In this document: in pieces, positions 24,813-33,531 of the stretch | Layout: every line of letters begins with the position of its first letter | Position numbering within the stretch: the first letter of the stretch is position 1 | NCBI RefSeq assembly: GCF_003293595.1 | Contig: NZ_CP022162.1 | Coordinates: 1,910,773-1,974,772, forward strand | Source of the DNA: Microbacterium sp. PM5 | GTDB lineage: Bacteria > Actinomycetota > Actinomycetes > Actinomycetales > Microbacteriaceae | Length of the DNA: 64,000 bases | Direction: 5' to 3' | Made by a program: the position numbers and the translations under genes | Notes under the pieces: generated by a model | Database searches by the model: none | What the model saw: only the letters and a program-made list of their open reading frames with translations | Told to the model about the DNA's origin: nothing

Positions 24813-25883
24813 CTAACGGTGCGCTGCGACGGATGCCGCCACCCGCACGATCGGCTCGATCGCCTCGTGCTCGCCGATGGAGATGCGCACCCCGTCACCG
24901 GCGAAGGGGCGCACGATCAGGCCGGCCTCCTCGAACGCCGCCGCGACCTCCAGGGCACGCGCGCCGGCCGGCAGCCAGACGAAGTTGCCCTGCGCCTCGG
25001 GAACGTCCCACCCCGCCGCGCGCAGCCGTGCGGCCAGGTCGTCGCGGTGCGCGGCGAGGGTGCGCACGCGCTCGAGCAGCTCCTCCTCGGCATCCAAGCT
25101 GGCCAGGGCCGCTTCCTCGGCGGCGGCCGTCACCGACAGGGGGATGCCGGTGCTGCGCGCGGCCGCCAGGATGCGCGGGTCGCCGACGGCGTAGCCGACG
25201 CGCAGGCCGGCGAGACCGTAGGCCTTCGAGAAGGTGCGCAGCACGACGACGTTCGCGTGGCCGGCCGCGATGACGTCGGCGCCGGCCACGGCATCCGGAT
25301 CGGTGACGAACTCGGCGTACGCCTCATCGAGGATGACGAGGACGTCATCCGGGACGCGGGCGAGGAACGCATCGAAGCCCGCCTGGGTCACCACCGGACC
25401 CGTCGGATTGTTCGGGCTGCAGACGATGATCATGCGGGTGCGCTCGGTGACGGCGTCGGCCATCGCGTCGAGGTCGTGACCGCCCGCCGGATCGTTCGGG
25501 ACGGTGACGGCCGTCGCGCCGGCCACCGTCGCCAGGCTCGGGTAGGCCTCGAACGAACGCCAGGAGAAGAGGATCTCATCGCCCGGTCCGCTCGTGGCCT
25601 GGGCGAGCTGGAAGAGGATCGACACCGACCCGGCCGCGATGTGCACCGCGTCGTCACCGACGCCGAAGCGCTCCGCGAGGCGGGCCCGCAGACGCGGCGA
25701 CGAGGCATCGGGATAGCGGTTGACGGCGATGGCCGCCTGCACCGCGGCCACGACGCTCGGCAGCGGCGCGAAGGGGTTCTCGTTGCTGGACAGCTTGAAC
25801 GCCTCGGCGCCGGCCTGCTTGCCCTGCTTGTAGGCGGGGAGGGCGGCGATCTCGGGGCGGATGCGCACGGGCAGATCGGTCAC
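24813..25883 (-). CDS. HisC-type aminotransferase (histidinol-phosphate or aromatic amino acid)
   Basis: A 356-residue fold-type I PLP enzyme: SSNENPFAP near 32-40, SPNNPTGPV near 153-161, LDEAYAEF, and the PLP lysine in [15 protein letters not shown]. Length matches HisC and the related phenylalanine aminotransferase Pat. Location beside the bkd operon rather than his genes favours an amino-acid transaminase feeding 2-oxoacids, but HisC cannot be excluded from sequence. GTG 25883 is six bases after TAGACT, so it is leaderless. Confidence 0.85.
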   Translation of the reverse strand: MTDLPVRIRPEIAALPAYKQGKQAGAEAFKLSSNENPFAPLPSVVAAVQAAIAVNRYPDASSPRLRARLAERFGVGDDAVHIAAGSVSILFQLAQATSGPGDEILFSWRSFEAYPSLATVAGATAVTVPNDPAGGHDLDAMADAVTERTRMIIVCSPNNPTGPVVTQAGFDAFLARVPDDVLVILDEAYAEFVTDPDAVAGADVIAAGHANVVVLRTFSKAYGLAGLRVGYAVGDPRILAAARSTGIPLSVTAAAEEAALASLDAEEELLERVRTLAAHRDDLAARLRAAGWDVPEAQGNFVWLPAGARALEVAAAFEEAGLIVRPFAGDGVRISIGEHEAIEPIVRVAASVAAHR

Positions 25884-25889
25884 GCGTCG

Positions 25890-25895
25890 AGTCTA
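25890..25895 (-). promoter_or_regulatory. -10 element, leaderless aminotransferase promoter
   Basis: TAGACT on the minus strand, six bases before the GTG at 25883. Confidence 0.5.
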
Positions 25896-25962
25896 CGAGG
25901 GGCGATGCGAGGCCGGCGTGAACCTTTCGAGCGCGGCATCCGCGTGGAAGACTGTGAGCACC

Positions 25963-26364
25963 ATGCGCTTCATCGTCCGCGTCGTCGTCAACGCCTTCGC
26001 CATCTGGGTCGTGACCCTCATCCCCGCCCTCCGGGTCGGGGTGACGCCGTTCGCGCCCGGTGAGACCCTGCAGCTCGTGCTGACCCTGCTCGCCGTCGCC
26101 GCGATCTTCGCGCTGGTCAACACGATCATCGGCACCGTGATCAAGATCGTCGCGATCCCGCTGTACATCCTGACGCTCGGGCTCATCTCGTTCGTCATCA
26201 ACGGGCTGCTGCTGTGGATCACGGCATGGGTCACGAGTTCATGGGGCTGGGGCCTGACCGTCGAGAGCTTCTGGCTCGGCGTCGTTGCCGCGATTCTCAT
26301 CTCGCTGATCAACTGGGTGTTCGGCATTCTGCTGCGCCCGCAGGAAAAGAAGCGCCGCAGCTGA
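25963..26364 (+). CDS. phage-holin-family (4-TM) membrane protein
   Basis: A 133-residue protein with four hydrophobic helices and the GTVIKIVAIPLYILTLGL-type segment of the Phage_holin_4_2 family, widespread as chromosomal membrane proteins of unknown role in actinobacteria. The tail is basic (KKRRS). A GTG at 25954 three codons earlier is an equally possible start. There are no phage genes around it. Confidence 0.85.
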   Translation: MRFIVRVVVNAFAIWVVTLIPALRVGVTPFAPGETLQLVLTLLAVAAIFALVNTIIGTVIKIVAIPLYILTLGLISFVINGLLLWITAWVTSSWGWGLTVESFWLGVVAAILISLINWVFGILLRPQEKKRRS

Positions 26365-26380
26365 CGGTCGCGCCTCCTCG

Positions 26381-27709
26381 TCAGAGCCCTCCTCCTCCCG
26401 AGCGCCGGCGCCGATCCGCCGAGCGGTTCGGCTCGCGGTGGGCGCCGTAGACCGTCGAGGTGACGACAGCCGCCCCCGCCAGAGGTGCGAGCCGCTCGCG
26501 CAGCACCGCGATGCGCGGATCGGCCGAAGCGTCGACCATCGCCGCCGTCTCGCGGTAGGCGCCGAGCTGGTGCACCGAGAAGGTCGCGTCGCTCCAGCGC
26601 GGCATGGGGTCGACCTCGCGTTCGACGACGACGCTGTCGGCAGAGCCGGACACCCCTGGGATGCCGCCCGCCGCCAAGGCCGCGACCGGATCGTCGGTGT
26701 GGCGGACGGCGACGGAGAGCACATGGTCGGTCTGGTCGGCCTGGACGGGGCTGCCGAAACTGACCTCGGTCACGACGTCGAAGCGGCCGTCCCGCGCCAG
26801 GTGCGCCGCGATCATGCCGCCCTGCGAGTGGCTGAACAGATGCACGCGGCTTCCCGCGACCGCCCCGGCCGCCGCCAGTGCGCGCTCCACCGCGACGTAC
26901 GACGACGACTGCTCGCCGAAGTAGAGCTGGAGGTTGGAGGTCATGTCCCACGGCTCGTCCGGCGCGAACGCCGCGCGGGTGCCCGCGATATACGCCACGA
27001 ACTCCCGCTCGCCCGACGCATAGCGGTACTCCTCCACGCGCACCCGTGCATCGTCCAGGCCGTCCGCTCCCGGCATCCGGTCGATGGCGTCGACCAGTCC
27101 GCGCGGCGCGGCCGCGGCGCCGGTCGCGACATGCACGCTGATCTCCTCGACGGATGCCGTCTCGGCCCCGCGCCGCAGCGGGGGCGCCGCGGCGGGCACC
27201 GTCCCCCGATCGGCGCGGCGGACGGCGGCCGTCAGCAGCGTCAGGGCGGGTCCGAGCGGCGCGTAGACACCGAGCAGGAGGGCGCTGGCCCGCATCTGAT
27301 CCTCGATGTCGCGGTGACGGCCGTCGATCCACTCGGCCGCGAGCCGCCTCGCCGCCGCCGCCACATCCGCCTCGGCCTGCATCCGCGCGGCGGCGAGCCG
27401 CATCGCGTCGACGTCGCGGGGGCCGTGGAGCGCGTGAAGCGCCTCCGTCTCGGCGAGGTCGTACGCCTCGGCGAGCACCTCGAGCGTGCGCGACAGCTCG
27501 GTCACGATCGACTGCGCCCCCCGCGCCCGCCCGGCGGGATCGGCGACCCAGAGCCCGGCCGCCAGCGATGCGGCACCGGCGGCCGCGAGGGCGTCTGCGG
27601 CCTCGTCGAGATGCGCGGCGATCAGACCGAGGGCGCCGGAGAGCTCTCGCAGGGCGTCGGTGTCGACCGCGATGAGCCCGCCGGAGCGGATATCGACGTC
27701 ATCGCTCAT
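26381..27709 (-). CDS. alpha/beta hydrolase with WXG100-like N-terminal helices
   Basis: A 442-residue protein in two parts. Residues 1-150 are helical, Ala-rich and WXG100-like in pattern (LRELSGALGLIAAHLDEAADAL, later GLWVADPAGRARGAQ). Residues 210-400 form an alpha/beta hydrolase core with the nucleophile elbow SHSQGG (the usual first Gly is Ser) and later HQLGAY, whose His may complete the triad. It could be an esterase or lipase exported by a type VII-like route, but no ESX genes are visible. The ATG overlaps the stop of the small gene upstream (ATGA). Confidence 0.75.
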   Translation of the reverse strand: MSDDVDIRSGGLIAVDTDALRELSGALGLIAAHLDEAADALAAAGAASLAAGLWVADPAGRARGAQSIVTELSRTLEVLAEAYDLAETEALHALHGPRDVDAMRLAAARMQAEADVAAAARRLAAEWIDGRHRDIEDQMRASALLLGVYAPLGPALTLLTAAVRRADRGTVPAAAPPLRRGAETASVEEISVHVATGAAAAPRGLVDAIDRMPGADGLDDARVRVEEYRYASGEREFVAYIAGTRAAFAPDEPWDMTSNLQLYFGEQSSSYVAVERALAAAGAVAGSRVHLFSHSQGGMIAAHLARDGRFDVVTEVSFGSPVQADQTDHVLSVAVRHTDDPVAALAAGGIPGVSGSADSVVVEREVDPMPRWSDATFSVHQLGAYRETAAMVDASADPRIAVLRERLAPLAGAAVVTSTVYGAHREPNRSADRRRRSGGGGL

Positions 27710-27957
27710 CCGTCCGCCTCGATCAGTGCCCGTTCGGCCGCGTGAGCCAGGTCACGATCCCACTCGTCGATCTCGTCGATCGCCATCGCGCTCAGCCGTG
27801 CGCTGGCGTCGAGACGTTCCCGGACCGGCTCTGCCGCCGCTGTCTCCCATTGCGCGTCGACCCCCAGCCCGAGCATCCGCAGATTCGCCGCCGCGAGGAG
27901 GTCGCGCGCGTGACGCAGGCCGGCTCGGGCATCGGCGATGTCGGCGAGTCGGTCCAC
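27706..27957 (-). CDS. small helical protein paired with the hydrolase
   Basis: About 83 residues from a GTG at 27957; the start is uncertain because the frame stays open for 65 more codons. It is helical and charged (DIADARAGLRHARDLL, then NLRMLGLGVDAQWETAAAE), reminiscent of WXG100-type partners, where the central W falls in a turn. It ends inside the start of the hydrolase gene, a fixed pair. Function unknown. Confidence 0.5.
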   Translation of the reverse strand: MDRLADIADARAGLRHARDLLAAANLRMLGLGVDAQWETAAAEPVRERLDASARLSAMAIDEIDEWDRDLAHAAERALIEADG

Positions 27958-28084
27958 GCGACGATCGTCGCCCCGGGCGACGCAGCCCCGGGCGGTGATC
28001 CCGGCATCCGTGGACCGTCTCGGCGCGCAGCCGCGTGGGGAGGAGGTCTTTCGTGCGGCCGGCGACCTGCACCACAATGGGGAG

Positions 28085-28588
28085 GTGACTGCCGACGCCG
28101 CACCGTTTCGCGTCGTGTTCGTCTGCACCGGCAATATCTGCCGCTCCCCCATGGCCGAGATCGTCTTCCGCGAGATCGCCGAACGCGCCGGCCTCGGCGC
28201 ACGCGTGGTGTCGACCAGCTCGGGGACGGGCGACTGGCACGTGGGCGAACGCGCCGACAGCCGTACCCTCGAGGCGCTCGCGCGGCGCGGCTACGACGGC
28301 GCGCGCCACCGCGCGCGCCAGTTCACCCTCGACGACTTCGAACGCAACGACCTCGTGGTCGCCCTCGACCGTTCGCACGAGCGCATCCTCGCCAGCTGGG
28401 CGCGCACGACGACGGATGCCGACAAGCTCGCGCTCCTGCTCTCGTTCGACCCCGAGGCCCACGGCAACCTCGACGTTCCCGACCCGTACTACGCCGGCCC
28501 GGAGATGTTCGACGACGTGCTCGGTATGATCGAGAGCGCGAGTCGGGCGCTCTTCCGGCAGCTCGAACCGGCCATCCGTCCGTTGTGA
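28085..28588 (+). CDS. low-molecular-weight protein-tyrosine phosphatase
   Basis: A 167-residue protein with the P-loop CTGNICRS (Cys14 to Arg20) right after the first strand and the general-acid loop VPDPYY near residue 134. It hydrolyses phosphotyrosine, often in exopolysaccharide control. The GTG at 28085 gives the normal family start; an upstream open frame has no support. It diverges from the hydrolase pair and precedes purB. Confidence 0.92.
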   Translation: MTADAAPFRVVFVCTGNICRSPMAEIVFREIAERAGLGARVVSTSSGTGDWHVGERADSRTLEALARRGYDGARHRARQFTLDDFERNDLVVALDRSHERILASWARTTTDADKLALLLSFDPEAHGNLDVPDPYYAGPEMFDDVLGMIESASRALFRQLEPAIRPL

Positions 28589-28646
28589 GCGTGTCGTCGT
28601 GCGCATCGGCCGCGCGTCGACAGACACCGTGATCGGAGCCCACGTC

Positions 28647-30035
28647 GTGACCACCGCGAACACCCTCGCCCACCAGCCCCTCAGCCCCCTCGACGGCCGT
28701 TACCGCGGCGCCGTCGCCGACCTGTCGGCGTACCTGTCCGAGGCCGGGCTCAACCGCGCGCGCGTCGAGGTCGAGGTCGAGTGGATCATCACGCTCACCG
28801 ACCGCGGCCTCTTCGGGTCGACGGCGCTCACCGACGAACAGAAGGACGCCCTGCGCGAGCTCTACCTGGCCTTCGGCTCGACGGAGATCGAGTGGCTCGC
28901 CTCCACCGAGTCGGTGACCCGTCACGACGTGAAGGCCGTCGAGTACCTCGTGCGCGACCGCCTGCGGACGCTGGGCCTGGACGCCGTCGCCGAGCTCACC
29001 CACTTCGCGTGCACCAGCGAGGACATCAACTCGGCCTCGTACGCGCTGACGGTCAAGCGCGCCGTCGAGAGCGTCTGGCTGCCGAAGCTGCGCGCCGTGA
29101 TCGACGCCCTGTCGGCGCTCGCACACCAGCACCGGGATGCCGCGATGCTCTCGCGCACCCACGGCCAGCCCGCCACTCCGTCGACGATGGGCAAGGAGCT
29201 CGCCGTCTTCGCCTGGCGGCTCGAGCGCGTGGCCGCCCAGATCGCCGACGGCGAGTACCTGGCGAAGTTCTCCGGCGCCACCGGCACGTGGTCGGCCCAT
29301 CTGGCCGCCGCGCCCGACGTCGACTGGCCCGAGCTCTCCCGCGCGTTCATCGAGGGCCTCGGCATCGACTTCAACGTGCTGACGACGCAGATCGAGTCGC
29401 ACGACTGGCAGGTGGAGCTGTACGACCGCGTGCGGCACGCCGGCGGCATCCTGCACAACCTCGCGACCGACATCTGGACCTACATCGCGATGGGCTTCTT
29501 CGCCCAGATCCCGGTCGCCGGCGCCACCGGCTCGTCGACCATGCCGCACAAGATCAACCCGATCCGCTTCGAGAACGCCGAGGCGAACCTCGAGATCTCG
29601 GGAGGTCTGTTCACGACCCTCGCCTCGACCCTCGTCACGAGCCGCATGCAGCGCGACCTCACCGACTCCACGACGCAGCGCAACATCGGCGTCGCGTTCG
29701 GCCACTCGCTGCTCGCTCTCGACAACCTGCAGCGCGGGCTCACCGAGATCTCACTGTCGCGCGACGTGCTGCTGGCCGACCTCGACGCCAACTGGGAAGT
29801 GCTGGCCGAGGCGATCCAGACCGTGGTGCGCGCGGAGATCGTCGCGGGTCGGTCGCAGATCACCGACCCCTACGCGCTGCTGAAGGAACTCACGCGCGGG
29901 CGCCGCGTCGGCGGCGCCGAGCTGGCGGAGTTCGTGCGCGGCCTGGACATCGGCGACGACGCCAAGGAGCGCCTGCTGGCCCTCACCCCGGCCGGCTACA
30001 CCGGCCTCGCGGACGAGCTCGTCGACCGGGTCTGA
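28647..30035 (+). CDS. purB: adenylosuccinate lyase
   Basis: A 462-residue fumarase-superfamily lyase that acts twice in purine synthesis (SAICAR to AICAR, adenylosuccinate to AMP). The signature loop is GSSTMPHKINP; LSPLDGRY near the start and RTHGQPATPSTMGKE with the catalytic His are also present. The long bacterial type fits its length. GGAG with eight-base spacing supports GTG 28647. It stands apart from the other pur genes in this window (purD, purC, purSQ), all single or paired. Confidence 0.95.
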   Translation: MTTANTLAHQPLSPLDGRYRGAVADLSAYLSEAGLNRARVEVEVEWIITLTDRGLFGSTALTDEQKDALRELYLAFGSTEIEWLASTESVTRHDVKAVEYLVRDRLRTLGLDAVAELTHFACTSEDINSASYALTVKRAVESVWLPKLRAVIDALSALAHQHRDAAMLSRTHGQPATPSTMGKELAVFAWRLERVAAQIADGEYLAKFSGATGTWSAHLAAAPDVDWPELSRAFIEGLGIDFNVLTTQIESHDWQVELYDRVRHAGGILHNLATDIWTYIAMGFFAQIPVAGATGSSTMPHKINPIRFENAEANLEISGGLFTTLASTLVTSRMQRDLTDSTTQRNIGVAFGHSLLALDNLQRGLTEISLSRDVLLADLDANWEVLAEAIQTVVRAEIVAGRSQITDPYALLKELTRGRRVGGAELAEFVRGLDIGDDAKERLLALTPAGYTGLADELVDRV

Positions 30036-30050
30036 CCGCGTTCGACGGGC

Positions 30051-30386
30051 TCAGACGCGCGGCGCGGCGCCGTCGTCCGTCGCGTCGGGCGACGCGACGG
30101 CATCCGTGTCGTCCATCAGCACACCGTGGTCGATCTCGCCGCCCATCTTGGCCGGGTCGATCGCGAGCATGCACAGGGCGATGATCACCAGGGTCGCGAT
30201 GAAGGCGACGCCGGCGACGACCAGCGAGACCACGACGACGTGCACGCGCTCATCGCCGGTGAGGTCCTGGAAGAACCCCATCGAGACGAGAGTGACGAGG
30301 CCGGAGAACACGGCGGCGGCGAAGGCGAAGCCCAGCAGCTGCACCGGCTTGAGCAGATCACGACGGGTGGGACGCGGCTCGCTCAT
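30051..30386 (-). CDS. two-helix membrane protein of unknown function
   Basis: A 111-residue protein: basic N-terminus (RPTRRDLLKP), two membrane helices (about 15-40 and 52-75) and an acidic tail rich in Asp (DDTDAV). I recognise no function. Its ATG overlaps the stop of the gene upstream (ATGA), so both form one unit. Confidence 0.75.
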   Translation of the reverse strand: MSEPRPTRRDLLKPVQLLGFAFAAAVFSGLVTLVSMGFFQDLTGDERVHVVVVSLVVAGVAFIATLVIIALCMLAIDPAKMGGEIDHGVLMDDTDAVASPDATDDGAAPRV

Positions 30387-31075
30387 GCGGATCCTCCTGA
30401 ACGGGTGCCGTCCTCGGCAGCGGAGCGTCGCGGCGAGAAGCCGGCGATGCCGAGGAAGACGGCGATGATGGCGGCGTAGCCGCCGAAGAGGCCGACACCG
30501 ATGGTGATGCCGGTGAGGGTGAAGGAACGCCCGGCCTCGGAGATGAAGTACTCCAGGCTGTATGCGGGGTTCACCAGGAGCAGACCGATACCGAGGGCGA
30601 TGGTGAGCGCGCCCGCGAGCACGCCGTCGCGCCCCTCGTCCCTGCGCTCGCTGCGCAGGACGCCGTCCAGTGACGCAGCGCCGCGGCGCAGTCGAACGCC
30701 CCCGACGAGCTCGGCGACACCCGCGATGAGCGCCCACGCGATGACGACGACGAAGAACAGGGCCGTCGAACGCAGCCCCGGGATGCCGGTGGCCATTCCC
30801 GCGAGCAGAGTCAGCACTCCGAGCAGGATCGGAACGGAACGGCGCTCGCGCGGGAAGGCGAGCCAGGCGCCGATCAGGAGCACGAGCGCGGTGGCGATCG
30901 CCCAGCCGCTGAAGACGGCGAGACCGACGGATGCCGAGTGGTCGGGCGAGAAGGTCACCATCACGGCGGCGAGAGCGGCGAGCAGGGCGCGACCGAGCTG
31001 CACATGACGCACGTCGAAGGTGCGGGTCGCTCCGGCACCGTGGGTACGGCTGGGAGCGGGGGCGTCGTCGGACAC
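30383..31075 (-). CDS. DUF308-like (HdeD-type) membrane protein
   Basis: A 230-residue protein with six helices arranged as three helix pairs and repeated G-x-x-x patterns, like the DUF308/HdeD group (acid-stress protein in E. coli). The start is set at GTG 31075; the GTG at 31111 is too close to a TAGACT -10 (31118-31113) to be transcribed whole. It forms an operon with the two-helix protein downstream. Confidence 0.7.
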   Translation of the reverse strand: MSDDAPAPSRTHGAGATRTFDVRHVQLGRALLAALAAVMVTFSPDHSASVGLAVFSGWAIATALVLLIGAWLAFPRERRSVPILLGVLTLLAGMATGIPGLRSTALFFVVVIAWALIAGVAELVGGVRLRRGAASLDGVLRSERRDEGRDGVLAGALTIALGIGLLLVNPAYSLEYFISEAGRSFTLTGITIGVGLFGGYAAIIAVFLGIAGFSPRRSAAEDGTRSGGSA

Positions 31076-31112
31076 GTCGGACTCATCGGATCGGGGACGG
31101 TGGAACCCCACC

Positions 31113-31118
31113 AGTCTA
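31113..31118 (-). promoter_or_regulatory. -10 element of the DUF308-like operon
   Basis: TAGACT on the minus strand. The start codon used lies about 37 bases further on, so this transcript would have a short leader. Confidence 0.4.
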
Positions 31119-31174
31119 GGTCGTCGCCCGCGCCGATCCGGCGCCGACCTTCGCCGGACGCCGGCGGTGCGCGC

Positions 31175-31612
31175 TCAGCCCACCGAGCGGGCGACGAGCT
31201 CCCGCAGCGTCTTTTCCACGGCCGGTGTCACGGCGACGACGGCGAAGGACGTCGCCCACATGTCCCCATCATCCAGCAGCGCATGCTCCTGAAAGCCCAC
31301 CGTGCCGTATCGGGTGTCGAACTTCGACGCCGGCTGGTAGAAGACGACGACCTTCCCGTCGCGGGCATAGGACGGGAAGCCGTACCACGTCTTCGGCGCG
31401 AGCTGGGGCGCTTCCTCGGTGACGACCCGGTGCAGCAGCGTGGCCACCTCGCGGTCGGTGCCGGTCAAGGCATCGATCGCCGCGATGCACGCCTCGAACT
31501 CCGCAGCCAGCTTGGCGGCGCCCTTCAGCCCCTTCGTGGATCGCAGCTCTTCGGCGCGCTGCGCCATCGCCGCACGCTCATCGGCGCTGAAGCCGCTCTT
31601 GGTGTCACTCAT
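31175..31612 (-). CDS. DUF1801-type protein
   Basis: A 145-residue soluble protein with a charged helical start (RAAMAQRAEELRSTKG) and the DUF1801 core: APKTWYGFPSYARDGKVVVFYQPASK. Relatives (YdhG-like) are annotated as possible iron chaperones, but the biochemical role is unknown. It is the last gene of the operon Gfo/Idh - AraC - VOC - DUF1801, twelve bases after the VOC stop. Confidence 0.8.
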   Translation of the reverse strand: MSDTKSGFSADERAAMAQRAEELRSTKGLKGAAKLAAEFEACIAAIDALTGTDREVATLLHRVVTEEAPQLAPKTWYGFPSYARDGKVVVFYQPASKFDTRYGTVGFQEHALLDDGDMWATSFAVVAVTPAVEKTLRELVARSVG

Positions 31613-31624
31613 GGGTGTCTCCTC

Positions 31625-32035
31625 TCAGTGGGACTGCTGGATGCGCAGGAGGTTGCCGGCGGGATCGCGCACCGCGGCATCCCGCAGCCCGTAGTCCTGA
31701 TCGGTCGGGTACTGCACGATGTCGGCGCCCGCCGCCGCCAGGCGGGCGATGTCGCCGTCGAGGTCGTCGGAAGCCAGGTTGACCCCGAAGTAGCTGCCCT
31801 TCGCGACGAGCTCGGCGAGCGTCCGCCGTTCGTCGTCGCTGATGTCGCGTCCCACACCGACCGGGTGCAGCACGATCGCGGTGTCGGGCTGGCCGGCGGG
31901 GCCGACCGTGATCCACCGCAGGTGCTCGTAGCCCACATCCAGGCGCACCTCGAATCCCAGCACGTCGCGGTAGAACGCGAGCGACGCCTCGGCGTCGATG
32001 TGCGGCAGGAAGGAGGAGTGGATGCTGATGCTCAT
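31625..32035 (-). CDS. VOC-family (glyoxalase/bleomycin-resistance fold) protein
   Basis: A 136-residue protein of paired beta-alpha-beta-beta-beta units: SFLPHIDAEASLAFYRDVLGFEV at the start and a late VRDPAGNLLRIQQ strand. VOC proteins bind a metal and act as lyases, dioxygenases or drug-binding proteins; the specific substrate is unknown. It is five bases downstream of the AraC-type regulator stop. Confidence 0.88.
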   Translation of the reverse strand: MSISIHSSFLPHIDAEASLAFYRDVLGFEVRLDVGYEHLRWITVGPAGQPDTAIVLHPVGVGRDISDDERRTLAELVAKGSYFGVNLASDDLDGDIARLAAAGADIVQYPTDQDYGLRDAAVRDPAGNLLRIQQSH

Positions 32036-32040
32036 GGGCC

Positions 32041-32478
32041 TCACGATAGGCCGGTCTCGCGCGGGAGCGCTTCTCGATTCCTGACCGGTCGGGTCAGCCG
32101 ACGGGCGATGCAGGGGAGCATACCGACGCGGAAGGGCGCGCCGCGGGTGCGATAGCGTCCCGGAGACACGCCCACCAGCTCGGTGAAGCGTGTGGTGAAG
32201 GTACCCAGAGACGGGCAGCCGACGGCGAGCGCGATGTCGGTGACGGCGAGCTGCGTCGTCCGCAGGAGGGTCATGGCGCGTTCGACACGACGCGTCATCA
32301 GGTACGAGTAGGGCGTTTCGCCGTAGGCCCGCCGGAACTGTCGCGACAGGTGACCCGGCGAGACGTGCACGGCCCGCGCAAGGGTGGGCAGGTCGAGGGG
32401 CTGGGCGAAATCGCGGTCCATCATGTCGCGCACGCGTCGCATCCGCACGAGCGTGTCGAGCTCGACCCCGGCGCTCAC
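32041..32478 (-). CDS. AraC-family regulator (DNA-binding domain only)
   Basis: A 145-residue protein that is little more than the two helix-turn-helix motifs of AraC: LARAVHVSPGHLSRQFRRAYG and TDIALAVGCPSLGTFTTRFTEL-type segment, with a short leading helix and no ligand domain. Single-domain members often act with co-transcribed VOC or DUF1801 genes, as here. ATG 32478 overlaps the stop of the oxidoreductase gene. Confidence 0.88.
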   Translation of the reverse strand: MSAGVELDTLVRMRRVRDMMDRDFAQPLDLPTLARAVHVSPGHLSRQFRRAYGETPYSYLMTRRVERAMTLLRTTQLAVTDIALAVGCPSLGTFTTRFTELVGVSPGRYRTRGAPFRVGMLPCIARRLTRPVRNREALPRETGLS

Positions 32479-33464
32479 CGCGCGGCGCGTCCCGATCCGG
32501 CGCGCAGCGTCTCGGCATCGGCACGGATCGCCTCGACCGCGCGCAGCACCTCGAGGCTGCGCTGCTGGTCGGCCGACGCGTCGGCGCCTGCGCGGACGAG
32601 CTGCGCGAAGCGCGCCACCTCGAAGCGCATGTTGTTGTCGGGCCCGTCGATCTCGATCTCCTCGTGGACACCGGAGAAGAGGTCGAGCGTGATCCGGCGC
32701 GGCGCCGTGATCTCGTCGATCTCGATCGTGCCGAGCTCGCCCTGGATCTCGTTCGGCCGACGCGAGGCGCCGATCTTGGAGAAGCCGATCTGCACGACGA
32801 AGCCGTCATAGGCGAGCACGGCCGCACCCGCTCCGTCGGCACCGGTCGCGATCGTCGCCGTCGCCCCGACCACCGCGCGCGGCGGGCCGAACAGCTCGAT
32901 GGCGGCGCTGAGCGGATAGACGCCCAGATCGAACAGGGCCCCGCCCGCCAGAGCCGGGTCGAAGATGTTCGGCGTCTCGCCGGCCAGCACGAGGTCGTAG
33001 CGCGCCGAGCGCTGGCTCTGCCCGAACGACACGAGCCGCACCGTTCCCACCTGTGGCAGCAGGGTACGGAGGCGGGCCATGCCCGGGTCGTAGGCGTTGC
33101 GCATGCCCTCGAACACGACGACACCTCGCGAGCGGGCGGCCTCCACGAGGCGCGCGAACTCGTCGGCCGTCGGCGTCGCCGGCTTCTCGAGGAACACGTG
33201 CACGCCCGCCGCGATGGCCGCTTCGGCCTGCGCGGCGTGGGCGCCGTTCGGCGAACCGACGTACACGGCATCCACCTCGCCGGAGGCCAGCAGCGCCTCG
33301 AGATCGGTACTGACGCCGTCGACGCCGAGTCGATCGGCGAACGCGCGTCCGCGCGCTGCGTCGCGGGAGAAGACCACGTCGATGCGGATGCCGGGCGTCT
33401 GCGCGACGGCATCCGCGAACTTCTCGGTGATGGTGCTGGTGCCGATCGTGGCGAGTCTGATCAC
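32475..33464 (-). CDS. Gfo/Idh/MocA-family oxidoreductase
   Basis: A 329-residue NAD(P)-dependent enzyme. The Rossmann fold starts at once (VIRLATIGTSTIT), EKPATPTADEF near residue 100 carries the family EKP motif, and the C-terminal domain follows with GGALFDLGVYPLSAA. Sugar, inositol or dihydrodiol substrates are typical; here unknown. GTG 33464 is preferred because the upstream extension is polar and outside the fold. First gene of a four-gene operon. Confidence 0.88.
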   Translation of the reverse strand: MIRLATIGTSTITEKFADAVAQTPGIRIDVVFSRDAARGRAFADRLGVDGVSTDLEALLASGEVDAVYVGSPNGAHAAQAEAAIAAGVHVFLEKPATPTADEFARLVEAARSRGVVVFEGMRNAYDPGMARLRTLLPQVGTVRLVSFGQSQRSARYDLVLAGETPNIFDPALAGGALFDLGVYPLSAAIELFGPPRAVVGATATIATGADGAGAAVLAYDGFVVQIGFSKIGASRRPNEIQGELGTIEIDEITAPRRITLDLFSGVHEEIEIDGPDNNMRFEVARFAQLVRAGADASADQQRSLEVLRAVEAIRADAETLRAGSGRAAR

Positions 33465-33531
33465 GCCCCCAGAATAGGCGCGGCGCCTGCCTCGAGGAAT
33501 GGATGGTGTCCGCCGACGGTTGGAACTCAGC

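Noticed and set aside
23658-26063. An 801-residue plus-strand frame over the bkd and aminotransferase genes
   Set aside because: It is composed of Arg, Gly, Val and His runs without domains, antisense to well-defined genes.
25963-26364. Phage remnant suggested by the holin-family protein
   Set aside because: No integrase, capsid or other phage genes nearby; this family is widespread on actinobacterial chromosomes.
30034-30060. A possible third REP copy after purB (GTTCGACGGGCTCAG)
   Set aside because: The matching stretch is short and could be chance; no pairing arm is present.
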